From Sipunculus nudus (Eukaryota > Annelida > Sipuncula > Golfingiida > Sipunculidae): a stretch of DNA of 64,000 nt. Shown piece after piece: positions 36,540-49,110 of this stretch; the stretch's first letter is position 1, and each line of letters opens with the position of its first letter. The position numbers were made by a program, and so were the translations under genes. Under the pieces are notes generated by a model. The model did not search any database. It was not told where the DNA came from and saw only the letters and a list, made by a program, of their open reading frames with translations. The stretch is from positions 107,405,142 to 107,469,141 of the forward strand of contig CM049306.1 of the NCBI GenBank assembly GCA_026874595.1, given 5' to 3'.

Positions 36540-39500
36540 TTGTGTCATATATTTGTTTATCTGCATATTGCGTCTGTTTACCTGGACCGTATGTCTATAC
36601 CTACACCTTGTGTCTGTTTATCTGTACCATGCGTCTGTTTATCTGTACCATGCGTCTGTTTATCTGTACCATGCGTCTGTTTACCTATATCATTAACTGT
36701 TTACTTGTGCATTATATCATTTTACCTGTACCATGTGTCTGTTTACCTGAACCATGTGTCTGTTTACCTGAACCATGTGTCTGTTTCCTGTACCATGTGT
36801 CTGTTTCCTGTACCATGTGTCTGTTCACCTGAACCATCTTTATGTTTACTTGTACCTTCTGTCTAATTACCTTACCATGTGCCTGTTTAACTGTATTATT
36901 CCTGATCAATTTGTCTGTTTACCTGTAAAATTTGTCTGTTTTCCTGTATCCTGTGTCTGTTAACGTGTGTTTTTATCTCCGTATACCTGTTTTATGTTCC
37001 TGTTTACCTGTGCCATGTGTCTATATACCTGTACCATGTATTTGTTTACCTGAACCCAGTGTCTTAATACCTGTACCATGTGTCTTTTTACTTGTACCAT
37101 TTGTCTATTTATCTGCACTATTTGTCTGTATACTTGTGCCATATGTCTTTTTTTCTGTACCAAGTGTCTGTTTTTCTGGAACAAGTATCTGTTTACCTGT
37201 GCATTGTGTCTGTTTACCATTAACAAGTGTCTGTTTAACTGTACCATGTGTCTGTTAACTTGCGCCATATGTCTTTTTACTTGTACCATTTGTCTATTTA
37301 CCTGTACCATGCGACTGTTTTTCTGTACTATGTGTCTGTTTACCTGTACCGTGTGCCTGTTTACTTGTACCATGTGTCTGTTGACCTGTACCATGTGTCT
37401 GTTTTCCTGTACCATGTATCTTTTTTCCTGTACTGTCTGTTATCTGTACTATGTTTCTGTGTACCTGTACCATGTGTCTGTTTACCTGTACTGTCTGTTA
37501 CCTGTACCATGTGTTTGTTGACCTGTACCATGTGTCTGTTTTCCTGTATCATGTGCCTGTTTACCTGTACTGTCTGTTACCTGTACCATGTGTCTGTTGA
37601 CCTGTACCATGTGTCTGTTTTCCTGTACCATGTGCCTGTTTACCTGTACTCTCTGTTATCTGTACTATGTTTCTGTGTACCTGTACTATGTGTCTGTTTA
37701 CCTGTACTGTCTGTTTACCTGTACCATGTGCCTGTTTACCTGTACTGTCTGTTATTTGTACTATGTTTCTGTGTACGTTTACTATGTGTCTGTTTACCTG
37801 TACTGTCTGTGACCTGTACTATGTGTCTGTTAACCTGTACCATGTGTCTGTTTACCTGTACCTTCTGTCTGTTTACCTGTACCATTTGTCTGTTTACCTG
37901 AACCATGTGTTTGTTTACCTGTACCATGTGTCTCTTTACTTGTACCATCTGTCTGTTTACCTGTACCATCTGCCTGTTTCCCTGAACCATGTGTCTGTTT
38001 ACCCGTACCATCTGTCTTTTTACCTGAACCATGTGTCTGTTTCCTGTACCATGTGCCTGTTTATCTGTACCATGCGTCTGTTTACCTATATCATTATCTG
38101 TTTATCTGTACCAAGTGTCTGTTTACCTGAACCATCTTTATGTTTACTTGTACCATCCGTCTGTTTACCTTACCATGTGCCTGTTCAACTGTATCATATG
38201 TCTGTTTACCTTATCCATTTGTCTTTGTACCTGTAACATTTGTCTGTTTTTCTGTATCCTGTGTCTGTTAACCTGTGTTTTATGTCCGTATACCTGTTTT
38301 ATGTTCCTGTTTACCTGTGCAATGTGTCTATATACCTGTACCATGTGTTTGTTTACCTGTACCCAGTGTCTTAATACCTGCACCATGTGTTTTTTTACTT
38401 GTACCATTTGTCTATTTACCTGCACTATTTGTCTGTATACTTGTGCCATATGTCTTTTTTACTGTACCAAGTGTCTGTTTTTCTGTAACAAGTATCTGTT
38501 TACCTGTGCATTGTGTCTGTTTACCATTAAAAAGTGTCTGTTTAACTGTACCATGTGTCTGTTAACTTGCGCCATATGTCTTTTTACTTGTACCATTTGT
38601 CTATTTACCTGTACCATGCGTCTGTTTTTCTGTACTATGTGTCTGTTTACCTGTACCGTGTGCCTGTTTACTTGTACCATGTATCTGTTTACCTGTACCA
38701 TCTGTCTGTTTACCTAAACCATGTGTCGGTTTACCTGTACTATGTGTCTGTTGACCTGTACCATGTGTCTGTTTTCCTGTACCATGTATCTGTTTTCCTG
38801 TACTGTCTGTTATCTGTACTATGTTTCTGTGTACCTGTACCATGTGTCTGTTTTCCTGTACCATGTGCCTGTTTACCTGTACTGTCTGTTATCTGTACTA
38901 TGTTTCTGTGTACCTGTACTATGTGTCTGTTTACCTGTACTGTCTGTTACCTGTACCATGTGTCTATTTATTTGTACCATCTGTCTGTTTACCTGTACCA
39001 TGTGCCTGTTTACCTGTACTGTCTGTTATTTGTACTATGTTTCTGTGTACGTGTACTATGCGTCTGTTTACCTGTACTGTCTGTGACCTGTACTATGTGT
39101 CTGTTTACCTGTACCATGTGTCTGTTTACCTGTACCTTCTGTCTGTTTACCTGTACCATTTGTCTGTTTACCTGAACCATGTGTTTGTTTACCTGTACCA
39201 TGTGTCTCTTTACTTGTACCATCTGTCTGTTCACCTGTACCATCTGCCTGTTTCCCTGAACCATGTGTCTGTTTACCCGTACCATCTGTCTTTTTACCTG
39301 AACCATGTGTCTGTTTCCTGTACCATGTGCCTGTTTATCTGTACCATGCGTCTGTTTACCTATATCATTATCTGTACCAAGTGTCTGTTTACCTGAACCA
39401 TCTTTATGTTTACTTGTACCATCCGTCTGTTTACCTTACCATGTGCCTGTTTAACTGTATCATATGTCTGTTTACCTTATCCATTTGTCTTTTTACCTGT

Positions 39501-40530
39501 AACATTTGTCTGTTTTTCTGTATCCTGTGTCTGTTAACCTGTTTTTTATGTCCGTATACCTGTTTTATGTTTCTGTTTACCTGTGCAATGTGTCTATATA
39601 CCTGTACCATGTGTTTGTTTACCTGTACCCAGTGTCTTAATACCTGCACCATGTGTTTTTTTACTTGTACCATTTGTCTATTTACCTGCACTATTTGTCT
39701 GTATACTTGTGCCATATGTCTTTTTTACTGTACCAAGTGTCTGTTTTTCTGTAACAAGTATCTGTTTACCTGTGCATTGTGTCTGTTTACCATTAACAAG
39801 TGTCTGTTTACCTCTACCATGTGTCTGTTTTACTGTACCATGTGTCTGTTTACTTGTGCCATATGTCTTTTAACCTGTACTATATGTCTATTTATCTGTA
39901 ACAAGTGCCAGTTTACCTGTACCATGTGCCTGTTTACCCGTACCATATGTCTTTTTACTTGTACCATTTGTTTATTTACCTGTACAATGTGTCTGTTTTC
40001 CTCTACCATGGGTCTGTTTACCTGTACTGTCTGTTACCTGTACTATGTTTCTGTTAACCTGTACCATGAGCCTCTTTACCCGTACCATATGTCTGTTTCC
40101 TGTGCCATGTGTCTGTTTACCTGAACCATGCGTCTGTTTACCTGTACCATCTGTCTGTTTACCTGTACCATCTGTCTGTTTACCTGTACCATGTGTTTAT
40201 TTATCTGTAACAAGTGTCAGTTAACCTGTACCACGTGTCTCTTAATTTGAACCATATGTCTTTTTACTTGTACCATTTGTCTATTTACCTGTACCATGTG
40301 TCAGTTAACCCGTACCATGTGTCTGTTTACCTGTACTAAGCGTCTGTTTACCTGTAATATGTTTCTTTTTACCTGTACTATGTGTCTGTTTACCTGTATC
40401 ATGTGCCTATTTACCTGTAGCATGTGTCTGTTTACCTGTAGCATGTGTCTGTTTACTTGTGCCATCTGTCCTTTTTCCCCTGCCATGTGTCTGTTTCTAT
40501 ATGCCATGTGCCATTGGGCCATTTTATATT
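36540..40530. repeat. 21-bp minisatellite with 1.3-kb higher-order repeat
   Basis: About 190 tandem copies of a 21-bp unit, tgtctgtttacctgtaccatg with variants. Because 21 is divisible by three and the common unit lacks stops in several frames, long open frames appear on both strands: plus-strand heptads such as CLFTCTM, VSVYLYH and VCLPVPC, and minus-strand HMVQVNR. A longer variant pattern is superimposed: accatctttatgtttacttg occurs at 36833, 38131 and 39398, so blocks of 1298 and 1267 bp are repeated. I regard the frames as artefacts; no splice sites, start context or signal supports translation. Confidence 0.95.
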
Positions 40531-40991
40531 GATTTAATTTTAATATACATATATAAGTAAGAGTGGAGCACGACATCCATTTTTGAGACAGGAGTGCAGA
40601 CACTGCTAATAAAATTTATTACAATTTTTATAGTCTTATATATTCATTTTGTTTAGCATGGCCATATTAATCCTGTTAGGTCCCTGATTGGCTAAAAAAG
40701 GAGCGTTCCCGTTGATTTATCTGCAGTCACTGGTTTTGGTGCATTTATCGTATTTATTGTGTGCAACATTTCTATCATTAACGACTTTTCCGGACAACTG
40801 TTCTCGTTCTTCTTGTTTAGTATCATCTGTAAACTTTTTATGCACTCTGTCCAACGACGGTTATATGTAACCTTATTTTGAAAATTTGTCATTTTAAATG
40901 AACATGTATACATAAAATATGCATGTGTGTTGGTCGTATTCCACACTGCTTTCTTTACTTATGGCCCAAAATCGATGCCGGACACTTTGCT

Positions 40992-41420
40992 TTAGACTAT
41001 AGTTGCGCCTACTTTATGACTGTACGTGGTAGTGTTACCCGGCGACGAAACAGTGACTTTCGCGTGTTTACGGTTGAAACCTGTCCCGTCATGAAAAACA
41101 GATCTCTTTTGATACATAATTAATTTGTAACCTGGTGGGGCAAAGCGTTCATGAGAGAAATAAGCTTTGATGACACAATGGTTTTCTACCAATTGCAACA
41201 TCAAAACATCTGATGAATCACTGCCCATAAAACTGAAGTTATATCCTTCCTCCCGTGACAAAGTACTCGCACGTGGAATTAAGTACACGTTGAGATGAAC
41301 TATTGTGTGTTTGTTGTTGATTAACAGAGCCGAGCCCGGAGGCACGGCATCTGACTGCAAGGTACAAACAGCTGCTCTAGTTCCGTTGCTCTTTTGGAAA
41401 GCCCTGAAATATTTTGCCAC
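40992..41420 (-). CDS. Uncertain open frame or terminal exon, unrecognised
   Basis: A 142-codon frame without an early ATG, ending in TAA. An acceptor-like aatatttcag|GG at 41408-41407 would open it in phase 2. Its composition is protein-like (for example LLINNKHTIVHLNVYLIP and SSDVLMLQLVENHCV) but matches no family I know. A frame this long can arise by chance about once in a window of this size. It lies 5 kb downstream of the Shisa gene stop on the same strand, in a phase that would accept the 47610 donor as an alternative last exon. Low confidence. Confidence 0.2.
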   Translation of the reverse strand: MAKYFRAFQKSNGTRAAVCTLQSDAVPPGSALLINNKHTIVHLNVYLIPRASTLSREEGYNFSFMGSDSSDVLMLQLVENHCVIKAYFSHERFAPPGYKLIMYQKRSVFHDGTGFNRKHAKVTVSSPGNTTTYSHKVGATIV

Positions 41421-42614
41421 CTCCTATCTCAGTGGATTAATAGGACAGCACGAGAGGCCCTCTGTGCACAGTGTAGAGAGTATAGTGCATTTTTGTAACA
41501 TCAACACGAATCACAAAGATAACTAATAAACAGACGTAGAAAAAGATTACATTCTTCAATCCATGAACAGATATTACAGAAACGGTGGAACATCATTCAT
41601 GGTTATTATTTAGCTTTTAATTTCAATAAAGCAACACATTATGTTGGCCTGCTTTATTTTTGAGGTACTCAAAATTATACATATCAAATTGATCGAAAAT
41701 AATTAAGTTAGAGAAAACAATCTTCAGATAAAATGATTAAGGTAACGTCTGTCCTCTGTTCGTGTTATTTTCTATACAAATACTCACAATGAGATTAAAA
41801 TATCAAAAATGGATTTCGATTCTGTGAACATTTTGATCGCACTTTTATTATCGATATATATGGTAACCAAAACCAGTTTTAGAAGGAAATTGGCTTTCAT
41901 AACTCCGATGGAGCCCGATATATAATAGACTTGTGGCATGGCAATATATTTTAAGTGGTTATTGTAGAGTTTTTGGCTCATCGGTACCCCTGAATCCGAG
42001 ATGGCCGGTAACGCCATATTTATAAGACATTATATGTGCTTGCTTTGACACTGAATGGGACAGAGGGAAGGATGATAAGGGAAGGGTTATTGTATACTAT
42101 AATATAATCATTGTGTTAACTATTCGCCAAAATTGTTATTGTGAACTTCCTGGATGATCTAAGCTCAATTAATCAAAAAATGGCTAAAGTGACGCTATAT
42201 TATAAAAGAAAATATGATATATCTGTTACCAGATGACCTAGAAACACAACCGAGTTGTCATTTGCCTGTAATTTTGGCATGACGAGTCCCCTGAAATGGT
42301 TATTGTAGAATTTAGGCACTACCCTGACCTGTAAGTCCAAGATGGCCACCGTCGCCCGCTTCATGTGACTGCCATCCACACCAAAAGAAGTCACTTATCA
42401 CACATCTATACCCGAAAAGCTCATCAAATTTAAAGTGCTACACATGCGCAGGAATATATGCGAACGCACCATATAGGAAGCGTTGTCACGGTTCACATTA
42501 ATAATTATAATTGATACTTACTGAATATGTAAATATGTAAATTCAGCACCTGAATAGACCACAGAATAAAAAAAATTAAGCAACTCATACTGATGGCCTG
42601 TCAAGTAAAAGAGG

Positions 42615-43049
42615 TACTGTGGTTGGCTTCATATTCGCGAGGCTGAAATTTCGCGATTTCTCCATTTTTAATGTTTCGCGAGGGTGTCATTTTCGCGATC
42701 TCACCAGAACCTATATCAAATCTTTGGTAAAGCCATTGCTGTGTGTATTATAATTTGAGAATAATTCATGAGCTTGAGATATTCTCCTCATATAAGGATG
42801 GGCCCGTACATACAGCACAGGTTCTTTAGTTCAAATTTAAGGGAATGTTTTCCCTATACCTGCATGAATGTAAATTATATTAAGATTTCTCACTGTTCTA
42901 ACCTATTTCCATTCAAGGATTGGCTACACTTAATCAGAAGGACACACTCAATTGGCCAATTATTCCCGAGGGTGTCATTTTCGCGATTATTTCCCATTCG
43001 CGAATATCGCGAAATTAAAACCCTCGCGAACAAAAAGGCAACCACAGTA
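42615..43049. mobile_element. TTCGCGA-rich MITE with TIRs
   Basis: The ends are TACTGTGGTTG and, inversely at 43039-43049, caaccacagta, with TA at both edges suggesting a Tc1/mariner-type TA target. Subterminal regions are packed with ttcgcga palindromes on both sides. The phrase gagggtgtcattttcgcgat occurs at about 42680 and again at 42968, bracketing about 270 bp of unrelated sequence, so the middle may be a captured or inserted piece. Confidence 0.7.
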
Positions 43050-44318
43050 TATCCCTGATATTTGCATATAAATACGTTATAAGGTCGTTAAGAGGGCCGG
43101 AGATTCTCTCTCACTTGCTTATCATTACGTCCCCTTTTAGGTCTAGAATACTGAATACCTATGCTGTTTTTTTTGCAAGGAAATCCAAAGAAAAATTCAT
43201 ATATTTTTGGCATATCAAGAGAAAAACTCAGTTCAGCGAGGCGGTGGGATTTCGCGCTATACCGCCTCACCGTCCACTTAACCAGTCAATATGCCTGCCG
43301 TCGTGTCTGGTATCACGTTTTATATACCAGTAATTCACTCCGGTCTATAGGTAAATCCGGTAACTAATTCAATATCCGGGAATTTAATGTATACCGATTA
43401 AGCCGGTCTAGGTTCACAATAAAGGTCAGCTTTTTGGCCCAGGTAAAAGGCGGGCCTTATGGCAGTGAGCGATTTACTTGTTGATTTACTCTTTGTGCTT
43501 GTGCTCACCTAGGAAAAACAAAAGATCGTATCTCATAATGGTAAACAGAACCATTTGCACATAAACATAATGATGATCCAAACTTAACATTTAATGTCTC
43601 GTTTCATTGATGCTCATTAGATCATTACTGGTTGAGTGAAGCTGTTAACAGGCAAACCAACCAACTAACCAACCCAATGTGATAATAACTTAATGTCTAA
43701 CCACCTGGCGGGGTGATGCAAGTACTGATCACGGAAGGCAGGCAAATGTGAAATAAAAAAAATCTGAAGGGGAATGTGTATATATCGGATTAGACTAATA
43801 TGACGTCAGCGGGTCATGACATCTGACCTTAAACGCAACCTTTATCTTTAGGTTTTATCTGTATATCAAAAGACAGTTTTAGCAAAGACTTAACCAACAA
43901 CGCCTCAGCACATATCAATACAATAAAATAAAGAATTTCCACATGTTCCAGGATTTGTTTGACTTGCCGATAATTTGATTCATAATGGTGATATATAACT
44001 GGCCTCTTTCAACACCAGATCTCTTAAAACATGTTTTCCTCTGTCGTACGCTCGTTCTTTTAGTTCTAAATAGACGTAGTCACTCTCCTCATCCCATGAA
44101 TAACTAACTTGACTCAAATGATCACAGAAGTATTGTTACTCATGGCATCCTAACTGCATTAGGTTTAATGCGATTAATAAGAAAAATAACGATCAGCGAT
44201 TAACAAATACAAGAAAACTCGATTAAAATTAGAAATGAAGTCTTTATTTCATAATAAGTTTGACATTCACTCTGAGCAAAGGTTTCAATTGATTAGGAAA
44301 TACTCAAAGCACACCAAT
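43050..44318. other. Unassigned sequence; CRE-like palindrome at 43800
   Basis: No exon recognised. A TGACGTCA palindrome, the consensus cAMP-response-element core, occurs at 43800-43807. Whether it is functional is unknown. Confidence 0.3.
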
Positions 44319-45233
44319 CAGGGGCGGAACCAGAAAGGGGGTGGGGGTGGGGGGGGGCAGAGAGTGATAACAAATTCAGATAATCGGAAAAGGGTGAGAG
44401 CGGTTCACGATTAGGAGTGAATATCTTACCAACATGGTAATACCATTACTGCTGAAATAAAGCGAAAGCAGGAAGTACATATGTCAGAAAATAGTATGAT
44501 TGGAAATAAACATGTACACGTTACCAAAGACAAGTATATCTCGCATTAGTAAGCCTTGGGGATCATTAGCAGTTATTGGACTCACGATTATATACGGAAT
44601 ATAATAGGGTTAAACCTTTAAATGGAAGCCAAACCAGTCCATTTTAAAAGGAACAAGTGACCCAGGGGAAATGACGCTCAGCTGTCTAGAAAGACATTCA
44701 CAAGAGGAGTTTTATCATCTGAATGCCAAATTTAGTAGGTGGTATGATAATTCAACTGAAGCATAGCTCGTAGAATATGGGTAACAGAGACCTAATTTCA
44801 GGTTTCCAAGGAGACTGTTCATGGATCTCCATTCTAGGTGCAATGATAAGGATTTTGTGCCCTGTTAACAGACGATTGCATCTTTGATGGTCTGAAAAAA
44901 AAATAAAATAAAATAAAAAAATGCGTAAACATTTGAAATCTAAGTGAACTACCAGTCTACAGGAACTGATGAAACACTCCACGATGAATATTCATGCAAA
45001 GAATAATAAAGATCAATGCATTAGTTGTTCAGATACTGGAGCTTTTGTAACAAATGCTTATTTATTCTGGGGGGGGGGGGGGGGACTTAGCTCGACGGAC
45101 AAAGATCTCTATGGCTCAGATGACTTTCAGTCAGCTGAGCTAAAAAGTGTTTGCAGGGAAATAGAAACGAAAGTGTAGGTCCGAGTAAGAAAGCCCCCCC
45201 CCCCCCTTTTTTGGCTTCTGGTTCCACCCCTAG
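44319..45233. mobile_element. GGGGCGGAACC-type inverted-repeat element split by Family A
   Basis: The left end CAGGGGCGGAACCAGAA and the inverse right end (ttctggttccacccctag) pair well and are each followed by G-rich or C-rich tracts. The end style matches the hAT-like MITE at 30899. A Family A copy lies inside. Confidence 0.55.
44652..45150 (+). mobile_element. Family A element, short copy A4
   Basis: The head acaagtgacccaggggaaat is at 44652 and the right end ctcagatgactttcagtcag with gctgagctaaaaa at 45115-45148. Only about one and a half degenerate core units remain, and the tetranucleotide tract is nearly gone, leaving a 0.5-kb deletion derivative. Confidence 0.65.
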
Positions 45234-45242
45234 CATCCCATT

Positions 45243-45620
45243 CTAAAATGATCATCTGTTTTGGAATCTGCCTGATCATAGCCGGTGTAACGTCAATACT
45301 AGCAGTTTCAGGGCACTCTGGTGTCGTTTATTACCGCTGGTTTATTGCTCCCATTAATCCCGAGTTGATAATATTTGATAATCTCTTCTGTAATAGCTCG
45401 CTTTATTAGGGGTTATGAGTTATTTAATAAAGGAATTAAAGGCGCCGTGAATGCTCCGAGTCGTAACAAATCCGGGTAATGTCTCCATTAACTAAATGGG
45501 GGTCACAAATTATGTGGCTCATAAAGGGATAGTCTCCGGCGCTTTCCGCTGTCACTGTTAGGCCGAAGCGGTGCTTAAATATAATGTTCTATGTACTTAT
45601 TTTCCGCAGTCTATAATAAT
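45243..45620. promoter_or_regulatory. Candidate conserved non-coding element, 3' of the Shisa gene
   Basis: A non-repetitive block of balanced composition, with many TAAT-type homeodomain cores (cccattaatccc, tttaataaaggaattaaagg, ctccattaactaaatgg) among CpG-containing words (ggcgccgtgaatg, cctccgg). No open frame. Its look differs from the surrounding repeats. The enhancer reading is purely an inference. Confidence 0.25.
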
Positions 45621-46372
45621 CTCGTGTGTTTACTAGCTGTGTGGACCCTCCGGCTTTTAATATATAAGCTAGTTCACCACCAAGTCCACTTAAACTTTGG
45701 ATTTTTTATATGAACAAGACTATACATCATGAAACAGACCTGCCAGAAAATAAAGAAATATTTCATGCGATTTGTTGAACACACGAAGACCTGTTAGTTG
45801 TAAAGGAAGACTTTTACTATTGATAAATAAAATATATCATAGGTGTTTTAGGTACCTAGAAAGAAATAGAGATAGCTGCCAACGCAAGGAGACGCATCTT
45901 GTAGTGAATAGATATTCCTTCCTTCCTAGCTTACCAGTAAGGTATGGAGTATAAAGAGGAACAGCTAAGTAGAAAATCATAGTGATAATGATCAAACAGA
46001 ACCTCGGTGTCTCTTGATCGTTCTAACTTATTTAAAAATTTACCATACGTCGAAAAATTTTATCCTTTCCATCCTTTCAACTTATTTTTCAATCTGCCCC
46101 TTTATCCTTAAACTGATTTGAGCCATCTGTTCGATTTTTCGTAATTTTTATCAACTGCCATGATCAATTTTTAAATTCTGCTTCCATTGATTAATTTTTT
46201 TGCATCCATCTTTTCGCACTTCTTTGTTCCTCGAATCTCATTGAAAGCTGAACAATATTGCTACAGGACACTTTGCAAAAACACTGTGTGCGTATCAACC
46301 ACAAGCATGTCCATATTTGGCGATTTGATAAGTATTATGATATTCAAAGAAACAGACAGTATACTGATTCTG

Positions 46373-46535
46373 CTACAAAGTACTGCAGGTCAGATTTTGA
46401 AGGACACATCCTTGCATCGTGTAACGTCTTTGTGACCCTGTCCGTGTATGCCACGTGCCATATGACGTAGCATTCGTATCTGAAGGCTGAGTGATCCTTG
46501 GGGAAGGTAAACCAACCCGCGTCCATCTCTCTTTT
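46373..46535 (-). CDS. Shisa-like gene, last coding exon
   Basis: Acceptor ttgatttcag|A, entered in phase 2 so that AG from the previous exon plus A gives Arg. 53 further codons lead to TAG at 46375-46373. The tail is rich in Ser, Thr, Arg and Gln (for example SDTNATSYGTWHTRTG) with no further membrane segment, as expected for a Shisa cytoplasmic tail. Another frame here is also open and begins MDAGWFTFPKDH, but it does not match the phase of the exon at 47610 and has no usable donor, so I prefer this one. No canonical AATAAA was found on the minus strand within the next 600 bp. Confidence 0.7.
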
Positions 46536-47609
46536 CTGAAATCAACAAAAAATGAAAGAACGTCAAATTCTATTGTATCTGGACTTCATCTCATATAACG
46601 TGTATTTTTATATAAACATTCTTATTTCATTTGTAAAAAAATCCAGAAAATTGGCAATGCAGTATACAAAAACAAGTATATAATAAATAAATTGTAGTAT
46701 ATACATATGTGGCCAGAATATAAATCACATGCGATAAAACATTAAATAAGATAAAAACTGATCAAATTCTGGATTACAAATGGGGATCTATATATAAATA
46801 CCGCAGCCTCAGCAAGATACGAAATCTTCTGTAAACTCCTACCATGACAAAAAGCGAGTGTTCAGTTCACGGAAGTGAGTCAATTACTAATGCAGTGGAA
46901 TACATATATGTTTTGTATTTGATAAATAATCCAACCCACAATAAGAAATTAAATAATTTTGGGTGAGGTTAGATTGGAGATTAATACAATAATTTTAACA
47001 TTTAACCAAAAACTGACAACAAATTAGTAGGCAGAGCATATTTTCTTCTAATTCTTTTGAGTGTATACTTGTATGTGTATTTATTATTAGTTGTATGAAA
47101 GATTTGAAATATGAATCTCTATAAATGTGAAAAAGAGTTTGACATAGGTTATATTTCTTGCAGTAGGATATCGCCTGATGTCCTTTACATATGGTATCAC
47201 TTCATCATTCAATGCATATATGATCTCATATATATGTATATGGTATCTAAAAATTTGCGGAGCCCATTTGATCACAAGAAGTGTTTGTATTCGGACAAAA
47301 ACAGATCCCTTTACATATATATTCCTTCATATTTACGTTTGATCAACGAGTGAATGGAACAAAAGAAAAAAGTATATATATCGCATGCATGTACAACATA
47401 AAGTGTTATTGTGTTTCCTGTTTTGGGCGTCCTTCAGAAAGTCGGCTGATCCAAGGATTAACTCCCAGTCATCCAAATATCATCATCTGCCCGCCATAAC
47501 ATAAAACTCCCGGAGAGGAAAATAGAACAGGAAATCCATTATTTATCCCGGTCTCGTCTATATGGCAGGCAGTCATGGCCAGTATAACAGGACTAAATGA
47601 TTAATGTAC

Positions 47610-47748
47610 CTCCTGTCTGCGAGTAGTATCGGTTTCCCTGACGGCGGAATGGTTTCGTCCGATTGTTTCTTCCACCGGGTAAGGTCTTCCGGTGTGTAAG
47701 GAGGTGGCGCTTCCTCCAAGTGCGGGTAGAGTGCAGTCAGGTCCACAT
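47610..47748 (-). CDS. Shisa-like gene, cytoplasmic exon with PPPY motif
   Basis: Acceptor ttaattcag|AT and donor CAGGAG|gtac. Enters in phase 1, where G from the previous exon makes Asp, and leaves in phase 2. It encodes DVDLTALYPHLEEAPPPYTP followed by EDLTRWKKQ. The PPPY sequence is a class I WW-domain ligand, a hallmark of Shisa and related small membrane adaptors, which use it to recruit HECT-type ubiquitin ligases such as Nedd4. The preceding YPHLEE adds a further Tyr site. GC content is well above the flanking intron. Confidence 0.85.
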
Positions 47749-48038
47749 CTGAATTAATATAAAGAGCAGTACATTTAGTTTAATATAACTTTATATAGAG
47801 TACGTTATTATGCCTTTCATGGAAAATCAGTCGAGAAAACATAGGACAATCACATATTGCCTGAAATCAGTAACAAGGCCTACAGGCCTAATGCGAACCT
47901 GTGCATTGGGAAATACACCAGATATAATGCTTCAATACTTGACCATTACTTCTCATGTACATGTATATGAACAATGCAAGTACTATACATTTTGAATAAG
48001 AAACAATTACACCATCATCACTGCTGAAATTCTGGCAT

Positions 48039-48430
48039 GGGTGCACACAACACAAAAATGATTGTAGCTGGCACCACAAGTCTTGTATACAACGAAGCTA
48101 TCAGAGATATATACATATGCCCAATTTCAGACGGATATATCAAACCCCTCCTGAGAAATAAACAGGGACACACACTGTGCAAAAATTATTGTAGGTGGAA
48201 CCATCAGTCTTATATAGCTTGTACAAAGCTGTTCGATATGTACAAATATACCCAATTTCAGGCCGATATATCAAATTCCTCTATAGAAATAAGCAGGCAC
48301 ATACACTGTGGAAAAGTCAATGTAGGTGGCGATACCTGTCTTGTAAACGAGAAAGCCATCAATGACACATAGACAGGTCAAAATATCAGGCCAATACATC
48401 AAACTTACCTTGAGACTGATGCATGGGGCT
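48039..48430 (+). repeat. Tandem repeat of about 130 bp, three copies
   Basis: Three diverged copies start near 48039, 48169 and 48301. They share cacacactgtgcaaaaat, tgtaggtgg...cagtcttgta and ccaatttcaggccgatatat. The gtaggtgg..cca word resembles the palindrome in the cores of Families A and D. It lies in the intron between the Shisa exons at 52518 and 47748. Confidence 0.7.
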
Positions 48431-48469
48431 GACCAGGCTTAGGTGAGAAAGGCAGTTGCCCCGAGTGAA

Positions 48470-49110
48470 CTGTGACAAATTTGCTGGCTCAGGCTACTGC
48501 ACTGAGTGAACTCATGACCTGCACCTGGCTAGACTGAGTGAACTTTTGACCTGTACCTGGCTGCACTTAATGAACTTTTGACCTGTTGCATAATCTGACA
48601 CAGTTGGCAGTCTTCCAAAGCTATAAATAGATCCAGGCTGAACTTTGGTGCCAAAACTTATGCAGTGGGCAGTCTGCCAACGCTATTAATAGGATGCAGC
48701 TACTTCACTGAGTGAACAACTGACCTATACCTGGCTGCACTGAGTGAACTTTTGACCTGTTGCCTAATCCGATACAGTTGGCAGTCTGCCAAAGCTTTAA
48801 ATAGATCCAGACTGGCCTTTGGCCTGTTGCCAAATCTGAAATAGTAGCCACACCATTGCATAAGCTCACAGATTGACTCCACATGCAGCCCTGAGGGGAT
48901 GACACCCATGAGGTGATCACTTGGTACCCATGAGGTGTTCACATGTCACCCATGAGGGGATCACATGCCTTGTGCTTGGCTGCACTGATTGTACTCTTGA
49001 GCTATATCTGGCTGCACTGAATGAACCCCTTGATCTGTTGCCAAATCTGAAATGGTTGACAGTTTCTCAACCTATTAAAGATACAGACAAAACTTGGCCT
49101 GTTGGTTAAT
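48470..49110 (+). repeat. Degenerate tandem repeat in Shisa intron
   Basis: The phrases ctggctgcactgagtgaac, ttgacctgttgc and cagttggcagtctgccaaag recur several times at uneven spacing between 48500 and 49100. The last units are shortened. No coding signal. Confidence 0.75.

Noticed and set aside
36540-40530. Long overlapping open frames of up to 265 codons on both strands, resembling a Cys/Tyr-rich repeat protein
   Set aside because: They follow from a 21-bp tandem unit with no stops in several frames. Several frames and both strands are equally open, and there is no start context, splice signal or domain.
46344-46526. Minus-strand frame beginning MDAGWFTFPKDH
   Set aside because: Looks protein-like, but its phase does not match the upstream Shisa exon and it has no good donor. 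The frame used for the Shisa tail fits the junction and ends in a stop.
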